This document shows, in pieces, positions 1 through 9,422 of a stretch of DNA of 41,410 nucleotides (position 1 is the stretch's first letter; the number at the start of each line of letters is the position of its first letter). A program made the translations under genes and the position numbers. This stretch comes from an uncultured Arenicella sp. (GTDB lineage: Bacteria > Pseudomonadota > Gammaproteobacteria > Arenicellales > Arenicellaceae). The stretch spans positions 1-41,410 of the forward strand of contig CALJJR010000004.1 of assembly GCA_937973905.1 (NCBI GenBank), given 5' to 3'. Below the pieces are notes generated by a model. It saw only the letters and a program-made list of their open reading frames with translations, was not told the DNA's origin and ran no database searches.

Positions 1-1496
1 GTCACGTTGCCGTCGCCATCTTGAGTCGTACTGTTGTTGAGACCATTGTTGAAGCGTCCGGTAACAAATGGTACTTCTTGACCAACGACAATTTCGGCTT
101 CTTCGTTATCCAAGGTTAAAATTGTTGGTGTCGATAAAATGTTGCTATTAGTATCGGCACGCAAGGCATTTACAACCACATCGAGCTGGTACTTTTTGAA
201 ATCTAATAACTGATAATTTAAGCCACCAGTACCTAGTTCAAAAACTGTGTTCAGAGCAGCCGTCCCAATCGGAGTATTGAGATTATTTTCATCGCGCAGA
301 TTGCCGGTTCCCGCCACTGTAACTGCATTGCCATCACCATCTGTCGTGGTCGTCTCACCGCTGGCACCGCCAGCTCCCCATGTCACGCCAAGATTGGCTG
401 ATTGATCAAGCGATACTTCGGCAATTACGGTCTCAACAAAAACCTGAGCTCGGCGCAGATCAAGTTTTTCTATAACGGTCAATATCGTTTGCAGTTGGCC
501 GCCGGTGGCACGTACGATTAGCGAATTGGTTGCTTCATCAGCCTGCACTGTTGGCGCCGTCTGAGCACCGCCTTGCGGCACACTCTCTTGGGTTAAATCG
601 TTAATCACTGTTACCAAGTCTTCGGCTTTTGCGTGCTTCAGATATATCACGCTAATGTCGGCTTCGAGCTTTCTCTCGATATCGAGCTCGTCAATAATCG
701 CCTTAAGCCGATCAAATTCATCGTCTGTCGCATTGATCACCAGCGCACCGATGGAATCTAAGGCTTGAATCGTGGTTGCTTTGCCCGAACCGGCATTTTT
801 CGGATCCGTCGTTGAAGCCACGATTTGCGTCAAGGTTGCGGCTAAGTCACTGGCTTTCGTCTTCTCCAAGTACACAACATGAATCGACGAGCGCTTGTCC
901 GGCACATCGATTCGTTTAATGATTCTCAACACTCGCTGTATATTCGCAGCCGTGTCGGTAATGATGGCGCTATTAGAAGCAACGTGGGGCGCAAAGTGAC
1001 TGGTCGGCGGGAGCAGCGGGCGAATGATTGCTTGGAGCTCTTGAACCGGCGCGTAAGCGAGCTGAATGATTTGCGTTACTTGTTCATCATTGGCTCTATC
1101 TGTAGGGCCTAGCCGGGTTGGGTTTGTCTTAATCTCGTTACTCGGCAGAACCTTAATGATGCCGCCTGAATCAACCGTGGCGAAGTTATACACTTCAAGT
1201 ATTGACAGAAAGACATCATAGAGCTGATCGGGATCTAAAGGCGCTCCTGAAATCACGGTAACCTTGCCTTTAACGCGTGGATCAACAATAAAATTCTTGC
1301 CGCTCACCTCCGCGACCGTATTAATCAGCACACGGATATCAACGTCTTCTAACTTGAGTGATATTTGTTGTTTGCTAGGTTCTAATTCATCCTCATCTTG
1401 CGCAACCACTGATGCAGGCAACCCGTAAGAAACCATAAAAGCGAGTCCGGCAGCAAGAACTGTAACGCGAGTTTTGCTCAATATACGATGCACCAT
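1..1496 (-). CDS. gspD: Type II secretion system secretin GspD (3' end outside window)
   Basis: This gene forms the outer-membrane channel of the type II secretion system, a multimeric secretin that releases folded exoproteins. It is absent from the ORF track because its stop lies beyond the left edge. I read it on the minus strand as about 498 residues. It has a signal peptide (basic start, hydrophobic core, cleavage near ASVVAQ), an N0 domain (ISLKLEDVDIRVLINTVAE), N1-N3 ring-building repeats (RVLRIIKRIDVP, ILTVIEKLDLRRAQ), and the start of the secretin domain (NILSTPTILTLDNEEAEIVV, VGQEVPFVTG). I chose ATG 1496 because it gives a basic n-region. ATG 1520, in frame 8 codons upstream, would add an acidic extension. 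The gene before it is thrC, so gspC, usually adjacent, is not here. The family call is firm. GspD is favoured over PilQ because of the NVGQEVP-like motif and N-domain arrangement. Confidence 0.93.
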   Translation of the reverse strand, partial: MVHRILSKTRVTVLAAGLAFMVSYGLPASVVAQDEDELEPSKQQISLKLEDVDIRVLINTVAEVSGKNFIVDPRVKGKVTVISGAPLDPDQLYDVFLSILEVYNFATVDSGGIIKVLPSNEIKTNPTRLGPTDRANDEQVTQIIQLAYAPVQELQAIIRPLLPPTSHFAPHVASNSAIITDTAANIQRVLRIIKRIDVPDKRSSIHVVYLEKTKASDLAATLTQIVASTTDPKNAGSGKATTIQALDSIGALVINATDDEFDRLKAIIDELDIERKLEADISVIYLKHAKAEDLVTVINDLTQESVPQGGAQTAPTVQADEATNSLIVRATGGQLQTILTVIEKLDLRRAQVFVETVIAEVSLDQSANLGVTWGAGGASGETTTTDGDGNAVTVAGTGNLRDENNLNTPIGTAALNTVFELGTGGLNYQLLDFKKYQLDVVVNALRADTNSNILSTPTILTLDNEEAEIVVGQEVPFVTGRFNNGLNNSTTQDGDGNV

Positions 1497-1781
1497 GCCG
1501 CCTAAACTTTCGCCTTCCATTTTACTCGGAATTATTCTCTGTCTTTTTATCATTTATATTTATGCTGCACGCGCAGGCTGTCGCCCCCCCGAGGCGTGCG
1601 TTGTGACTAATTTTCTGACGACATCATACTCAAAAGCATAGGTAGTGACTATGTTTAAGCACGCCTCTACCAATGATTTAATTGCTTGTTAATGTGAGTG
1701 ATTGTTAATGAAATGGGACGAAATTCTATTCTTAAGCCATTTTCTATTTTGCCTGCCGTGATGATGCTCGGTCTAGAGACT

Positions 1782-3173
1782 TTATCGGCAATGCGCTGCC
1801 ACATGAGACTGAACCGCGCTGACTTCATTTGGCAACACCACGAATCGCTCCTCCGACTCAAAAAGATTACTCATTGAATTGGGCAAGCTTGCAGTAGGAA
1901 GACCTGCTTGTTCCACGGCAGTAGGAAATTTCGCAGGATGAGCTGTAGCCAAGCACGCAATGGGGCCGGAAATTTCGGCTGCTCGAGCCCGCGCCGCCGC
2001 CACGCCAATTGCAGTGTGCGGGTCAAGGGTGTAACCCGTTGCGGCACAAACTTCGCGAATAACTTTCAGCATGGCTTCATCGTCCTGGCGGAAACTGCTG
2101 AACAACACGCGCGCTTGATCCATGGCCGTGGCACTCAATGTCATTTCACCTTGATCAAACTCATCCATCAAGCGACGAATTTCAGCGCCATCACGATTGT
2201 AGAGATCGAACAGCAGGCGCTCAAAGTTACTCGACACCATGATGTCCATGGATGGCGACAAAGAGTGATGCAATGGCTTTTTGCTGTGATCATTGCTGCT
2301 AATGCAGCGGTGCAAAATGTCGTTCGCATTGGTCGCAATAATGAGTTCCGAAACTGGTAGGCCCATTTGCTTGGCAAGATAGCCAGCAAAAATATCACCG
2401 AAGTTCCCTGTTGGAACCGAGAAGGCGATCTCTCTGTGCGGGCTTCCAAGTGCAACGCCAGCGTAAAAGTAGTAAACGATTTGCGCCATGATCCTGGCCC
2501 AGTTAATCGAATTCACCGCCACCAATTGGCGCCCATCGGGCAAAAAGTCTTGATTTCTGAAGCTGTGTTTTACAATATTTTGGCAGTCGTCGAAGTTACC
2601 TGTTACCGCCAAGTTATGAACATTGTCCGCAAGCACTGTAGTCATTTGGCGGCGCTGCACCTCAGAAACTCGTTCATGCGGATGCAGGATAAAAATGTCG
2701 ATATTGTCACAACGGCGGCAGCCTTCAATCGCGGCTGAACCGGTATCCCCAGATGTTGCACCCAAGACAACAACGCGCTGCCCCCGTCGAGCCAACAGAA
2801 AATCCAGCAGATGCCCCAAGAATTGCAATGCGAAATCTTTAAAGGCAAGCGTAGGGCCATGAAATAGCTCCAAAACCCACTCATTTCTATCAGTCTGGAT
2901 TAGCGGTGCGATGGCCGGATGCCTAAATTCACGATACGCTTTATCTATGATTGCAGTGAGTTCATCATCGCTCAGCACACCGACAACAAACGGACGCATT
3001 ACCGTAAATGCCACTTGTTGATAATCTGCATTGGCCAAAGCGGCGATTTCTGCAGAGCTGAACGATGGCAACTCTTTGGGTACATACAATCCACCGTCTG
3101 CAGCCAAGCCGGTTAGCACCACTTCTTCAAAATTGAGCGCCGGGGCTTGCCCGCGCGTACTTACAAATTGCAT
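1782..3173 (-). CDS. thrC: Threonine synthase
   Basis: It converts O-phosphohomoserine to threonine, the last step of threonine synthesis, in the cytoplasm and with PLP. The 463-aa length fits the long proteobacterial form. The N-terminal FVSTRG motif, the PLP lysine in GPTLAFKDFALQF (about K112), and the phosphate-binding ATSGDTGSAAIEG loop are all visible, and SVPTGNFGDIFAGY is typical of this subfamily. The start lies one base after the stop of hom, so the two are very likely translationally coupled and co-transcribed with the upstream aminotransferase gene. No clear terminator is visible in the 285 bases between it and gspD. Confidence 0.97.
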   Translation of the reverse strand: MQFVSTRGQAPALNFEEVVLTGLAADGGLYVPKELPSFSSAEIAALANADYQQVAFTVMRPFVVGVLSDDELTAIIDKAYREFRHPAIAPLIQTDRNEWVLELFHGPTLAFKDFALQFLGHLLDFLLARRGQRVVVLGATSGDTGSAAIEGCRRCDNIDIFILHPHERVSEVQRRQMTTVLADNVHNLAVTGNFDDCQNIVKHSFRNQDFLPDGRQLVAVNSINWARIMAQIVYYFYAGVALGSPHREIAFSVPTGNFGDIFAGYLAKQMGLPVSELIIATNANDILHRCISSNDHSKKPLHHSLSPSMDIMVSSNFERLLFDLYNRDGAEIRRLMDEFDQGEMTLSATAMDQARVLFSSFRQDDEAMLKVIREVCAATGYTLDPHTAIGVAAARARAAEISGPIACLATAHPAKFPTAVEQAGLPTASLPNSMSNLFESEERFVVLPNEVSAVQSHVAAHCR

Positions 3174-3174
3174 A

Positions 3175-4494
3175 TCAGGAATCCAAGTGCTCGACTCTGA
3201 GCCGCGTTACCGACTTGAGAACATCCTGCATGTCTTCAATCTGGTTAATGGCTTTTGAGATCAAGGCTTCATTAGTTCGCTGAGTAATAAAAATAACGGA
3301 CACATGGTGTTGGCCGCGAGCTGGCTCCTTCTGTGTAATCGCTACAATACTCACGCCGAGGTCGGCAAAGATGGTGGTCAACTCAGACATCACACCTGGC
3401 ACGTCGTTGACATCAATCCTGAGATAGTACGCACTAGTAAACTCTTCTGATGTACGGACTCTACGCGCACGAATGGCATCCGCTTGAAAAGCCAGATGCG
3501 GGACTGGCGCCGCGCTATTGCCAGCCAATGCTCGGCTCAAATCAACGATATCGGCGACCACCGCGGATGCTGTAGGTTCGGCGCCAGCACCCGCACCATA
3601 GTGGAGGGTATTGCCAACCGCGTCACCGCGCACCAACACCGCGTTCATAACTCCATCAACGTTGGCGATTAGTCGCTTTTCGGGAATCAGTGTTGGGTGT
3701 ACTCGCAATTCAAGCTCATCCGCTACCGGCCGAGCAATCCCTAAATGTTTGATGCGGTAACCAAGGTCGCCTGCGTACCCAACATCAACTAATTCAAGCT
3801 CCGAAATACCTTCTGTGTAAACTTTGTCAAACTCAAGCGGCACACCGAAAGCGATCGAAGCCAGAATCGTCAATTTATGTGCGGCATCGATCCCTTCAAC
3901 ATCGAAAGTGGGGTCAGCTTCTGCGTAGCCCAGCGCTTGAGCTTCGGCGAGCACGTCCTCAAAGGTTCTTCCCTTGTCTCGCATTTCGGTAAGAATGAAA
4001 TTACCGGTACCGTTAATGATGCCTGCTACGAGCTCAATTTGGTTCCCAGCCATGCCCTCGCGAATACTCTTGATGATATTAATACCGCCAGCGACCGCTG
4101 CCTCGAACAAAACTGAAACGCCAGCATTTTGAGCAGCAGCGAAAATCTCATTGCCATGCAGCGCCACCAGCGCTTTGTTTGCAGTCACCACATGCTTGCC
4201 GTTATGTACCGCCGCCAAAACCAACTCTCTTGCCAATCCTTCGCCGCCCATAAGCTCGACAACGATATCCACGTCTGGGTGAGCCACTACTTGCTTTGGC
4301 TGGTCGGTTAATTCGAATTCACTGCAGTCACAAATTCGTGGCGCCGACAATTCCCTGACGCTCGCAATCTTGATTTCGATTGGGCGACCCACTCTGCGCG
4401 CAATCTCATCAGCGTTACGGCGCAATACATTAACCGTTCCACCGCCTACGGTACCAAGACCTAACAAGCCGAGTTTTATGGGTAAATCACTCAT
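3175..4494 (-). CDS. hom: Homoserine dehydrogenase
   Basis: It reduces aspartate semialdehyde to homoserine with NAD(P)H, at the branch point to threonine and methionine. The 439-aa monofunctional form is seen, with no fused aspartokinase. An N-terminal Rossmann motif [13 protein letters not shown] lies near residues 9-21, [13 protein letters not shown] holds the conserved catalytic-region lysine, and the central catalytic domain ([31 protein letters not shown]) follows. The last ~85 residues form an ACT domain ([20 protein letters not shown]), which in this family carries feedback control by threonine. It overlaps the aminotransferase stop by 4 bases (ATGA) and is one base from thrC. Together the three form an aspartate/alanine-family amino-acid operon. 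Confidence 0.97.
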   Translation of the reverse strand: MSDLPIKLGLLGLGTVGGGTVNVLRRNADEIARRVGRPIEIKIASVRELSAPRICDCSEFELTDQPKQVVAHPDVDIVVELMGGEGLARELVLAAVHNGKHVVTANKALVALHGNEIFAAAQNAGVSVLFEAAVAGGINIIKSIREGMAGNQIELVAGIINGTGNFILTEMRDKGRTFEDVLAEAQALGYAEADPTFDVEGIDAAHKLTILASIAFGVPLEFDKVYTEGISELELVDVGYAGDLGYRIKHLGIARPVADELELRVHPTLIPEKRLIANVDGVMNAVLVRGDAVGNTLHYGAGAGAEPTASAVVADIVDLSRALAGNSAAPVPHLAFQADAIRARRVRTSEEFTSAYYLRIDVNDVPGVMSELTTIFADLGVSIVAITQKEPARGQHHVSVIFITQRTNEALISKAINQIEDMQDVLKSVTRLRVEHLDS

Positions 4495-5711
4495 TCGCTA
4501 TCCGCCTCATTGTTCATAGAATGATTGTATTCTGGCTGCCTAAATAAAGCTTTGATATTTCTGGTGGCTTGTCGAATTCGATGTTCATTCTCGATGAGGC
4601 TAATGCGCACATAATCATCGCCATACTCTCCAAAGCCCAAGCCAGGTGACACGGCAACTTTGGCTTCTTTTAGCAGTAACTTACTGAATTCCATGGATTT
4701 TAAGTGCGCAAAGGCAGGAGGAATTTTTGCCCAAACAAACATAGTGGCGCGCGGTTTTTCCACGTCCCAACCAGCGGCATTTAGGCCATCGCACAAAACA
4801 TCTCTACGACGTTGGTAGCGGTCACGGATTTCGCCGATCCATTGCTCTGCTTCCGGAGCTTCTAAGGCGAAAATGGAAGCAATTTGAATCGGCGTGAACA
4901 TGCCGTAATCCAGATAAGATTTCATTCTTGCCAGCGCCGCAATCAAAGTCGGATTACCGACTAGAAAACCAACACGCCAACCAGGCATATTGTAGCTTTT
5001 AGACAGGCTAAATGACTCAACAGCCACATCTTTAGCGCCGGCAACTTGCATAATTGACGGGGCCACATAGCCATCAAAAACGATGTCGGCGTAGGCTAAG
5101 TCTTGGATGACCCAAAACTTATGTTCAATGGCCATCTCAACGATGCGTTCAAAAAACTCAATGTCAACACATTGTGCTGTGGGGTTGCCAGGAAAATTCA
5201 GCACCAGCATCTTTGGCTTAGGAAACATGTTCTTAAGCGCAGTTTCCAATTCAGCAAAGAAATCAATACCAGGCCCGATCGGCACATGCCGAATATCCGC
5301 GCCTGCAATAATAAAGCCGTAAGGATGGATCGGGTAGGCTGGGTTCGGCACCAACACCGAATCTCCTTTATCAACCGTCGCCATGGCGAGGTGCGCCAAA
5401 CCTTCTTTGGAGCCAATCGTAACAATCGCTTCTCGATCAGGGTCTAAATCAACGTCAAATCTACGTCCGTACCAATCACAGATGGCTTTACGCAGGCGAG
5501 GAATTCCGCGTGACACCGAATATCGATGTGTATCGCCGCGCTGTGCTGCTTCACACAGCTTATCGACAATTGGCTGCGGTGTAGGTTGATCTGGGTTTCC
5601 CATGCCAAAATCGATGATGTCTTCACCGCGCGCGCGGGCAGCAGCCTTTAGGTCTCCAACGATATTGAAAACGTAATTTGGTAAGCGTTGAATTCGGGGG
5701 AAAGTGTCCAT
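4491..5711 (-). CDS. alaC: PLP-dependent aminotransferase, AlaC-like (alanine transaminase)
   Basis: This is a fold-type I class I/II aminotransferase, most like the AlaC group that makes alanine from pyruvate and glutamate. PLP-binding features are seen: SKEGLAHL, the NFPGNPTAQ loop, the [12 protein letters not shown] aspartate segment, and the Schiff-base lysine in [17 protein letters not shown]. The ORF track starts at a TTG (5723). I prefer ATG 5711, which gives [15 protein letters not shown], the usual N-terminus. Neither has a strong ribosome site. The gene overlaps hom by 4 bases. Its place before hom and thrC suggests coordinated amino-acid synthesis. Substrate is inferred from similarity, and other aspartate/alanine-type specificities are possible. 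Confidence 0.88.
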   Translation of the reverse strand: MDTFPRIQRLPNYVFNIVGDLKAAARARGEDIIDFGMGNPDQPTPQPIVDKLCEAAQRGDTHRYSVSRGIPRLRKAICDWYGRRFDVDLDPDREAIVTIGSKEGLAHLAMATVDKGDSVLVPNPAYPIHPYGFIIAGADIRHVPIGPGIDFFAELETALKNMFPKPKMLVLNFPGNPTAQCVDIEFFERIVEMAIEHKFWVIQDLAYADIVFDGYVAPSIMQVAGAKDVAVESFSLSKSYNMPGWRVGFLVGNPTLIAALARMKSYLDYGMFTPIQIASIFALEAPEAEQWIGEIRDRYQRRRDVLCDGLNAAGWDVEKPRATMFVWAKIPPAFAHLKSMEFSKLLLKEAKVAVSPGLGFGEYGDDYVRISLIENEHRIRQATRNIKALFRQPEYNHSMNNEADSE

Positions 5712-5740
5712 CTCGTCGACCAACAGAAGGTCAATTCGTA

Positions 5741-5784
5741 AAGGCCGATATTTTAACGATGTGCGACGCCCCTGTCGCGGCCTT
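5741..5784 (-). terminator. Possible weak terminator or leader hairpin between rpoS and alaC
   Basis: On the minus strand the arms AAGGCCG and CGGCCTT enclose a smaller GCGAC/GTCGC stem. The structure sits just after the rpoS stop and about 30 bases before the alaC start. Only a short T run follows, so termination would be weak. It could instead be a processing or leader structure. Confidence 0.3.
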
Positions 5785-5801
5785 ATTAAGTCAATCTCTG
5801 A

Positions 5802-6701
5802 TCAATCGCCAAATTTTGAGACATCGTCCCATGAATAACCATTGCGCACGAGAATTTGCCTTAGCTTGCGCAGTGCTTGAATCTGAATCTGGCGCACTCT
5901 TTCGCGCGTTAGTCCTACGGCCTTAGCCACTTGCTCAAGTGTTTGTGCCTCACCGCGATTTAAACCGAACTCAGAAAGGCCGAATCGACGGGTAATTATC
6001 TCACGCGGTTTGTCGCCTAGAAACGCCAGCCATTCTCTGACATGATCAGCAACCTCATGTTGCTGCGTAACCGCCATTGGGTTCTCTGCGCATTTATTCT
6101 CAATGGCGTCGAGAAACGTATAGTTAGATTTGCCGGCTGCATTAATCGGCTCATCTACAGAAGCAGAAGCGCGATTGAGATTAAAAATCCGACTTACTTT
6201 GCTAACCTCATTTTCAGTACTTTCCGCAATCTCAGATAAGCTGGGTTCGTGCTGCAAGGTTTGCACCAGTTCGTAACTCACGCGTTTGAATTTATTGAGT
6301 TCACGAACAACGTGCACTGGCAGACGCACAGTTCGAGACTGATTCATAATTGATCGTTCTATCTCGTGCCTAATCCACCATGACGCGTAGGTTGAAAAGC
6401 GAAAGCCTTTTTCAGGGTCAAACTTTTCCACGGCATGCATTAAGCCGATATTCCCTTCTTCGATTAAATCGAGCAATCCAAGTTTTTGTACTCGGTATTT
6501 TCTGGCTATCTTTACCACCAATCGGAGGTTGGCTTCGATCATCTGACGGCGAGCGTCTTCGTCGCCTTTTTGAACTTTTCTACCGAGTTCGATTTCCTCC
6601 TCAGCAGAAAGCAGATCGAAATACTCAATATCCCGCATGTACAGGAACTCAGCGTCATGACTGGCGCGAGAAACCGATGCTTGAGTATGTTCCTTATTCA
6701 A
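5802..6701 (-). CDS. rpoS: RNA polymerase sigma factor RpoS (sigma-38)
   Basis: This is the stationary-phase and general stress sigma factor. The 299 residues contain region 1.2 ([20 protein letters not shown]), region 2 ([49 protein letters not shown]), region 3, and region 4 ([29 protein letters not shown]). Position directly downstream of nlpD separates it from RpoD and RpoH. Region 1.1 is short: only about 15 residues precede the [10 protein letters not shown] block. The only plausible start for this frame is a TTG at 6701, since in-frame stops lie just upstream. It has no Shine-Dalgarno sequence and lies inside the last codons of a small ORF with a good one, so expression may depend on translational coupling. 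By analogy with other gammaproteobacteria a promoter may lie inside nlpD; none was identified here. Confidence 0.95.
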   Translation of the reverse strand: MNKEHTQASVSRASHDAEFLYMRDIEYFDLLSAEEEIELGRKVQKGDEDARRQMIEANLRLVVKIARKYRVQKLGLLDLIEEGNIGLMHAVEKFDPEKGFRFSTYASWWIRHEIERSIMNQSRTVRLPVHVVRELNKFKRVSYELVQTLQHEPSLSEIAESTENEVSKVSRIFNLNRASASVDEPINAAGKSNYTFLDAIENKCAENPMAVTQQHEVADHVREWLAFLGDKPREIITRRFGLSEFGLNRGEAQTLEQVAKAVGLTRERVRQIQIQALRKLRQILVRNGYSWDDVSKFGD

Positions 6702-6738
6702 TGTTTGGCAGGCTAAATAACTTACATTTGCCTATCAT
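6694..6738 (-). CDS. Putative 14-codon leader ORF overlapping the rpoS start
   Basis: Between nlpD and rpoS, AAGAGGAGTAAT immediately precedes an ATG that opens a 14-residue frame ([14 protein letters not shown]) ending at TAA. Its last codons, ATT GAA TAA, overlap the TTG start of rpoS by 8 bases in a different frame. This is the only strong ribosome site near rpoS. It may be a coupling or regulatory leader peptide. Alternatively, a single-base error or a frameshift could join this good start to rpoS. I know of no named homologue. Confidence 0.4.
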   Translation of the reverse strand: MIGKCKLFSLPNIE

Positions 6739-6778
6739 ATTACTCCTCTTAGTACAGGAAGCAATCGCTTTATGGATT

Positions 6779-7573
6779 TCAGGGCAGGTAATTCCGCGGG
6801 TTTACAGGCTCCCCGTGACGCCGAATTTGAAAATGAAGTGCTGCGGTTTGCTTAATTTGACCCATGGTCGCAATTCGTTGCCCTGCCTCAATCATCTGTC
6901 CCTCGTTAACGAAGGTTTCTAGATTGTGAGCATAGGCACTGAGAAATTCATCACCGTGTTTTAAGATAACCAAATTGCCATAGCCTTTAAGTCCATTTCC
7001 CACGTAGACCGTCTCTCCAGCGCGAGCGGCCGTGACGGCTTGGCCGAGATTACCGGCAATATCCACACCTTGCTGGCCCCTTCTCAAGTCAAAATTCTTT
7101 ACCACTTTGCCAGAGCTTGGCCAGCGCCAGCGATCGTCATTGGACCTATTGGCAGTAGGGCTCGCAGGCCTTGATCCACGATCAACATCTGTAACCGCCG
7201 GTTTAGGCGGTGAAGGAGAAGCGACCACCGTCGTTGCTCGAGAAGGTCTTTGAGAAGAAGGCTTTTGAACCTTCGGCGGTTCAACAAAGCCTACTGGTCT
7301 AGTGAGTCTAAGACGCTTCCCAACCGGCAGCTTGTCTTTAACCCCAATGGAGTTCCAAGCGGCGAGTCGTTGCGCGTCCAAGCCATTTGCAAACGCGATA
7401 GCGTATAAAGTGTCACCTGACTGCACGATGCGAATATGCGCCCCGCCAATTTTTTCAGTTTCCTGTGCCCGAGTCACCGTAACGCGCTCTTCAACCGCCA
7501 CCGATCTCGGCGGCGCGCAACCTGCTACAGCTATACCCAAGATCATCAACAATGAGGTTAAGCGTTTGCGCAT
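6779..7573 (-). CDS. nlpD: NlpD-like lipoprotein, LysM + degenerate M23 (LytM) domain
   Basis: This is an envelope lipoprotein that, in the known family, activates the amidase AmiC during cell separation. From ATG 7573 it has a lipoprotein signal with lipobox VAGC, a LysM peptidoglycan-binding domain (HIRIVQSGDTLYAIAFANGL), a Pro/Ser-rich linker, and a C-terminal M23 fold (GVDIAGNLGQAVTAARAG, YGNLVILKHGDEFLSAYAHN, LHFQIRRHGEPVNPRNYLP). The usual metal-binding HxxxD histidine is replaced (QGVDIAG), as in NlpD/EnvC activators, so it is probably not itself a hydrolase. I chose the start because it places the signal peptide at the N-terminus and lies one base after the upstream gene's TGA. The track's longer start adds residues from the neighbouring gene. 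rpoS follows directly. Confidence 0.93.
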   Translation of the reverse strand: MRKRLTSLLMILGIAVAGCAPPRSVAVEERVTVTRAQETEKIGGAHIRIVQSGDTLYAIAFANGLDAQRLAAWNSIGVKDKLPVGKRLRLTRPVGFVEPPKVQKPSSQRPSRATTVVASPSPPKPAVTDVDRGSRPASPTANRSNDDRWRWPSSGKVVKNFDLRRGQQGVDIAGNLGQAVTAARAGETVYVGNGLKGYGNLVILKHGDEFLSAYAHNLETFVNEGQMIEAGQRIATMGQIKQTAALHFQIRRHGEPVNPRNYLP

Positions 7574-7574
7574 G

Positions 7575-8159
7575 TCAGCTAAGTTTATAGATCCCAAATC
7601 CGAGCCCAACGATTAACAACGTAACCCAACCAAGTTGCTCAATTCGGTCAACAATGACTGATTCGAGTTTCTCGCCGCCGAGTCGAATCAAGCCTGCAAC
7701 CAAGAAAAAACGTGCTCCTCTGCCTATCAATGACATCAACATAAACGGCAAAATCGCGACTCCCACGACACCGGAAGCGATCGTAAATATCTTGTACGGC
7801 ACCGGTGTGAACCCTGCCAGTAAAATAATAATGATGCCGTGTTCTATATACGACGCCTGAATACTTGCGAACGTCTCGTGTGCTTCGAAATAGGTCAATA
7901 TTTGATCGCCCCAGGCCTCGAAAAAAAACACACCGATAAAGTAACCAAACAAGCCGCCAAGTACCGACATCACCGTGGTGATGGTGGCCAAACGCCAAGC
8001 TTTATCACGTGCTGCAAATACCATCGGTGCCAGCATCACGTCCACTGGAATAGGGAAAAAAGAGGATTCAGCAAAGCTGACACCTGCCAAATATCGTTCC
8101 GCATGCCGATGCTTTGCCCACTTTACAACTTGCTCGTAAATGGGCGCGAAAATTTTCAT
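7575..8159 (-). CDS. YqaA-like inner-membrane protein of the DedA/SNARE-associated family
   Basis: A 194-aa polytopic membrane protein. It has the YqaA-type arrangement: an N-terminal amphipathic stretch (YEQVVKWAKHRHAERYLAG), a re-entrant-like SFAESSFFPIPVDVMLAPM segment, then hydrophobic segments including GGLFGYFIGVFFFEAWGDQI and LLAGFTPVPYKIFTIASGVV, which match the VTT (DedA) domain. DedA proteins are associated with membrane lipid transport and envelope homeostasis; the substrate of this subgroup is not known to me. It lies 4 bases after pcm and one base before nlpD, the arrangement seen in several gammaproteobacteria, so it is co-transcribed with envelope and stress genes. Confidence 0.85.
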   Translation of the reverse strand: MKIFAPIYEQVVKWAKHRHAERYLAGVSFAESSFFPIPVDVMLAPMVFAARDKAWRLATITTVMSVLGGLFGYFIGVFFFEAWGDQILTYFEAHETFASIQASYIEHGIIIILLAGFTPVPYKIFTIASGVVGVAILPFMLMSLIGRGARFFLVAGLIRLGGEKLESVIVDRIEQLGWVTLLIVGLGFGIYKLS

Positions 8160-8163
8160 GTGA

Positions 8164-8793
8164 TTACCCTAACCCAGCCAACCTTGGCACGAAGCGCACA
8201 GCCTCTATCTCTTGTTTTTTTAAGCCTGATTCTGTTTTATCGATCACCACCAAGCTTTGCTTTTCTCCACGCCCAACCGGCATCACGATTCGACCACCAA
8301 CCGACAACTGAGTGACAAGTTCTTCAGGCACATCAGCAGAGACTGCCGCTGCAAGAATACCGTCAAATGGGGCAAAATCAGCGAGACCATCAAAGCCATC
8401 CCCATGCCGGAAAACTACGTTTCTCACACCTAGATCATAGAGCCGATCTCGCGCTTCTCGATGCAGCTTAACAATTCTCTCAACACTGATCACTTGCTCA
8501 CAAAGCGGTGCAAGAATAGCCGTTTGATAACCGCAACCCGTCCCTATTTCAAGAACTTTGCTGCGCGGCTGGTCAAACAGAACTTGTGTCATCAATGCCA
8601 CAATATAAGGCTGTGAAATAGTTTGCCCTTGCCCAATTGGTAGCGCCGTATTCTCATAAGCTCGGCTTGCCAATGCCTCTTCAACAAAAATATGCCGCGG
8701 CAAACTTTGCATTATTTGTAGCACCTTCTCACTGTTAATACCCATGTCACGCAATAATTCGACGAGCCGCCGGCGTGTACGCTCAGAGGTCAT
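8164..8793 (-). CDS. pcm: Protein-L-isoaspartate O-methyltransferase
   Basis: It repairs damaged proteins by methylating L-isoaspartyl residues with S-adenosylmethionine, in the cytoplasm. Family motifs are clear: ALPIGQGQTISQPYIVALMT (substrate region), VLEIGTGCGYQTAILAPL (SAM motif I), VISVERI, NVVFRHGDGFDGL, and the C-terminal AVRFVPRLAGLG. The conserved family N-terminus corresponds to MTSERTRRRLVELLRDMGI, so I chose ATG 8793. The track's start at 8838 adds 15 residues and lies just 6 bases from a TATAAT hexamer that looks like a -10 box. The gene heads the operon with yqaA-like, nlpD and rpoS. surE, often found before pcm, is missing and repeats occupy that place. Confidence 0.93.
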   Translation of the reverse strand: MTSERTRRRLVELLRDMGINSEKVLQIMQSLPRHIFVEEALASRAYENTALPIGQGQTISQPYIVALMTQVLFDQPRSKVLEIGTGCGYQTAILAPLCEQVISVERIVKLHREARDRLYDLGVRNVVFRHGDGFDGLADFAPFDGILAAAVSADVPEELVTQLSVGGRIVMPVGRGEKQSLVVIDKTESGLKKQEIEAVRFVPRLAGLG

Positions 8794-8844
8794 ACCGATA
8801 CCGGCAAACCCAGGTTTGTGAGAAGGAACTTGATACATGGGCGG

Positions 8845-8850
8845 ATTATA
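8845..8850 (-). promoter_or_regulatory. Possible -10 element for the pcm-nlpD-rpoS operon
   Basis: On the minus strand a perfect TATAAT hexamer lies about 50 bases before the preferred pcm start and just before the alternative ATG. No convincing -35 box sits at the usual distance, so the call is tentative. Confidence 0.3.
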
Positions 8851-8891
8851 CGTGAGACATGCCTAGCAAAGCACTCATTCTTATGGGGTCC

Positions 8892-9064
8892 ACTCGCGCA
8901 TCCTGCGCTCGGCCGGTGGCCGGCCACTTCGGGCCGTACAATATTGCTCCCGGCAATATTGTGAACCTCTGTTCGGTTCGAACCTCTCACCTGGGAGTCT
9001 TGTTTTAGTGAGGCACTAAACATTCAGTTCAGCTTGTTTTTTGAATTGGTCGGGGTGAGAGGAT
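8892..9064 (-). repeat. Tandem tRNA-tail repeat, distal copy
   Basis: This is the second (tRNA-distal) of two 173-base units spaced exactly 176 bases apart, differing at roughly six positions without gaps. On the minus strand it begins with a copy of the last 18 bases of tRNA-Pro including CCA (ATCCTCTCACCCCGACCA). It continues through a T-arm-like GAGAGGTTCGAACC, a perfect CAATATTG ... CAATATTG inverted pair, and a GC-rich GGCCGGCCAC ... GGCCGAG block. Track ORF 8790..9023 is a shadow of this unit. Confidence 0.9.
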
Positions 9065-9067
9065 AAT

Positions 9068-9299
<232 letters not shown>

Positions 9300-9422
9300 A
9301 TCAGATGGGCGACTATAAAGGCATGGAATGTGAACTTCAATTATTTATTTCCAATGCATTTAAATAATTGCTCTTAGAACACCCGCAGCCTTGTTCAGTA
9401 CTCTCTCTAGATAGCAACAAGA

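Noticed and set aside
1667-1861. 64-aa ORF after thrC.
   Set aside because: It overlaps the end of thrC in another frame and has no family features.
6779-7573. NlpD as an active peptidoglycan endopeptidase.
   Set aside because: The first metal-binding histidine of the M23 motif is absent, as in known amidase activators.
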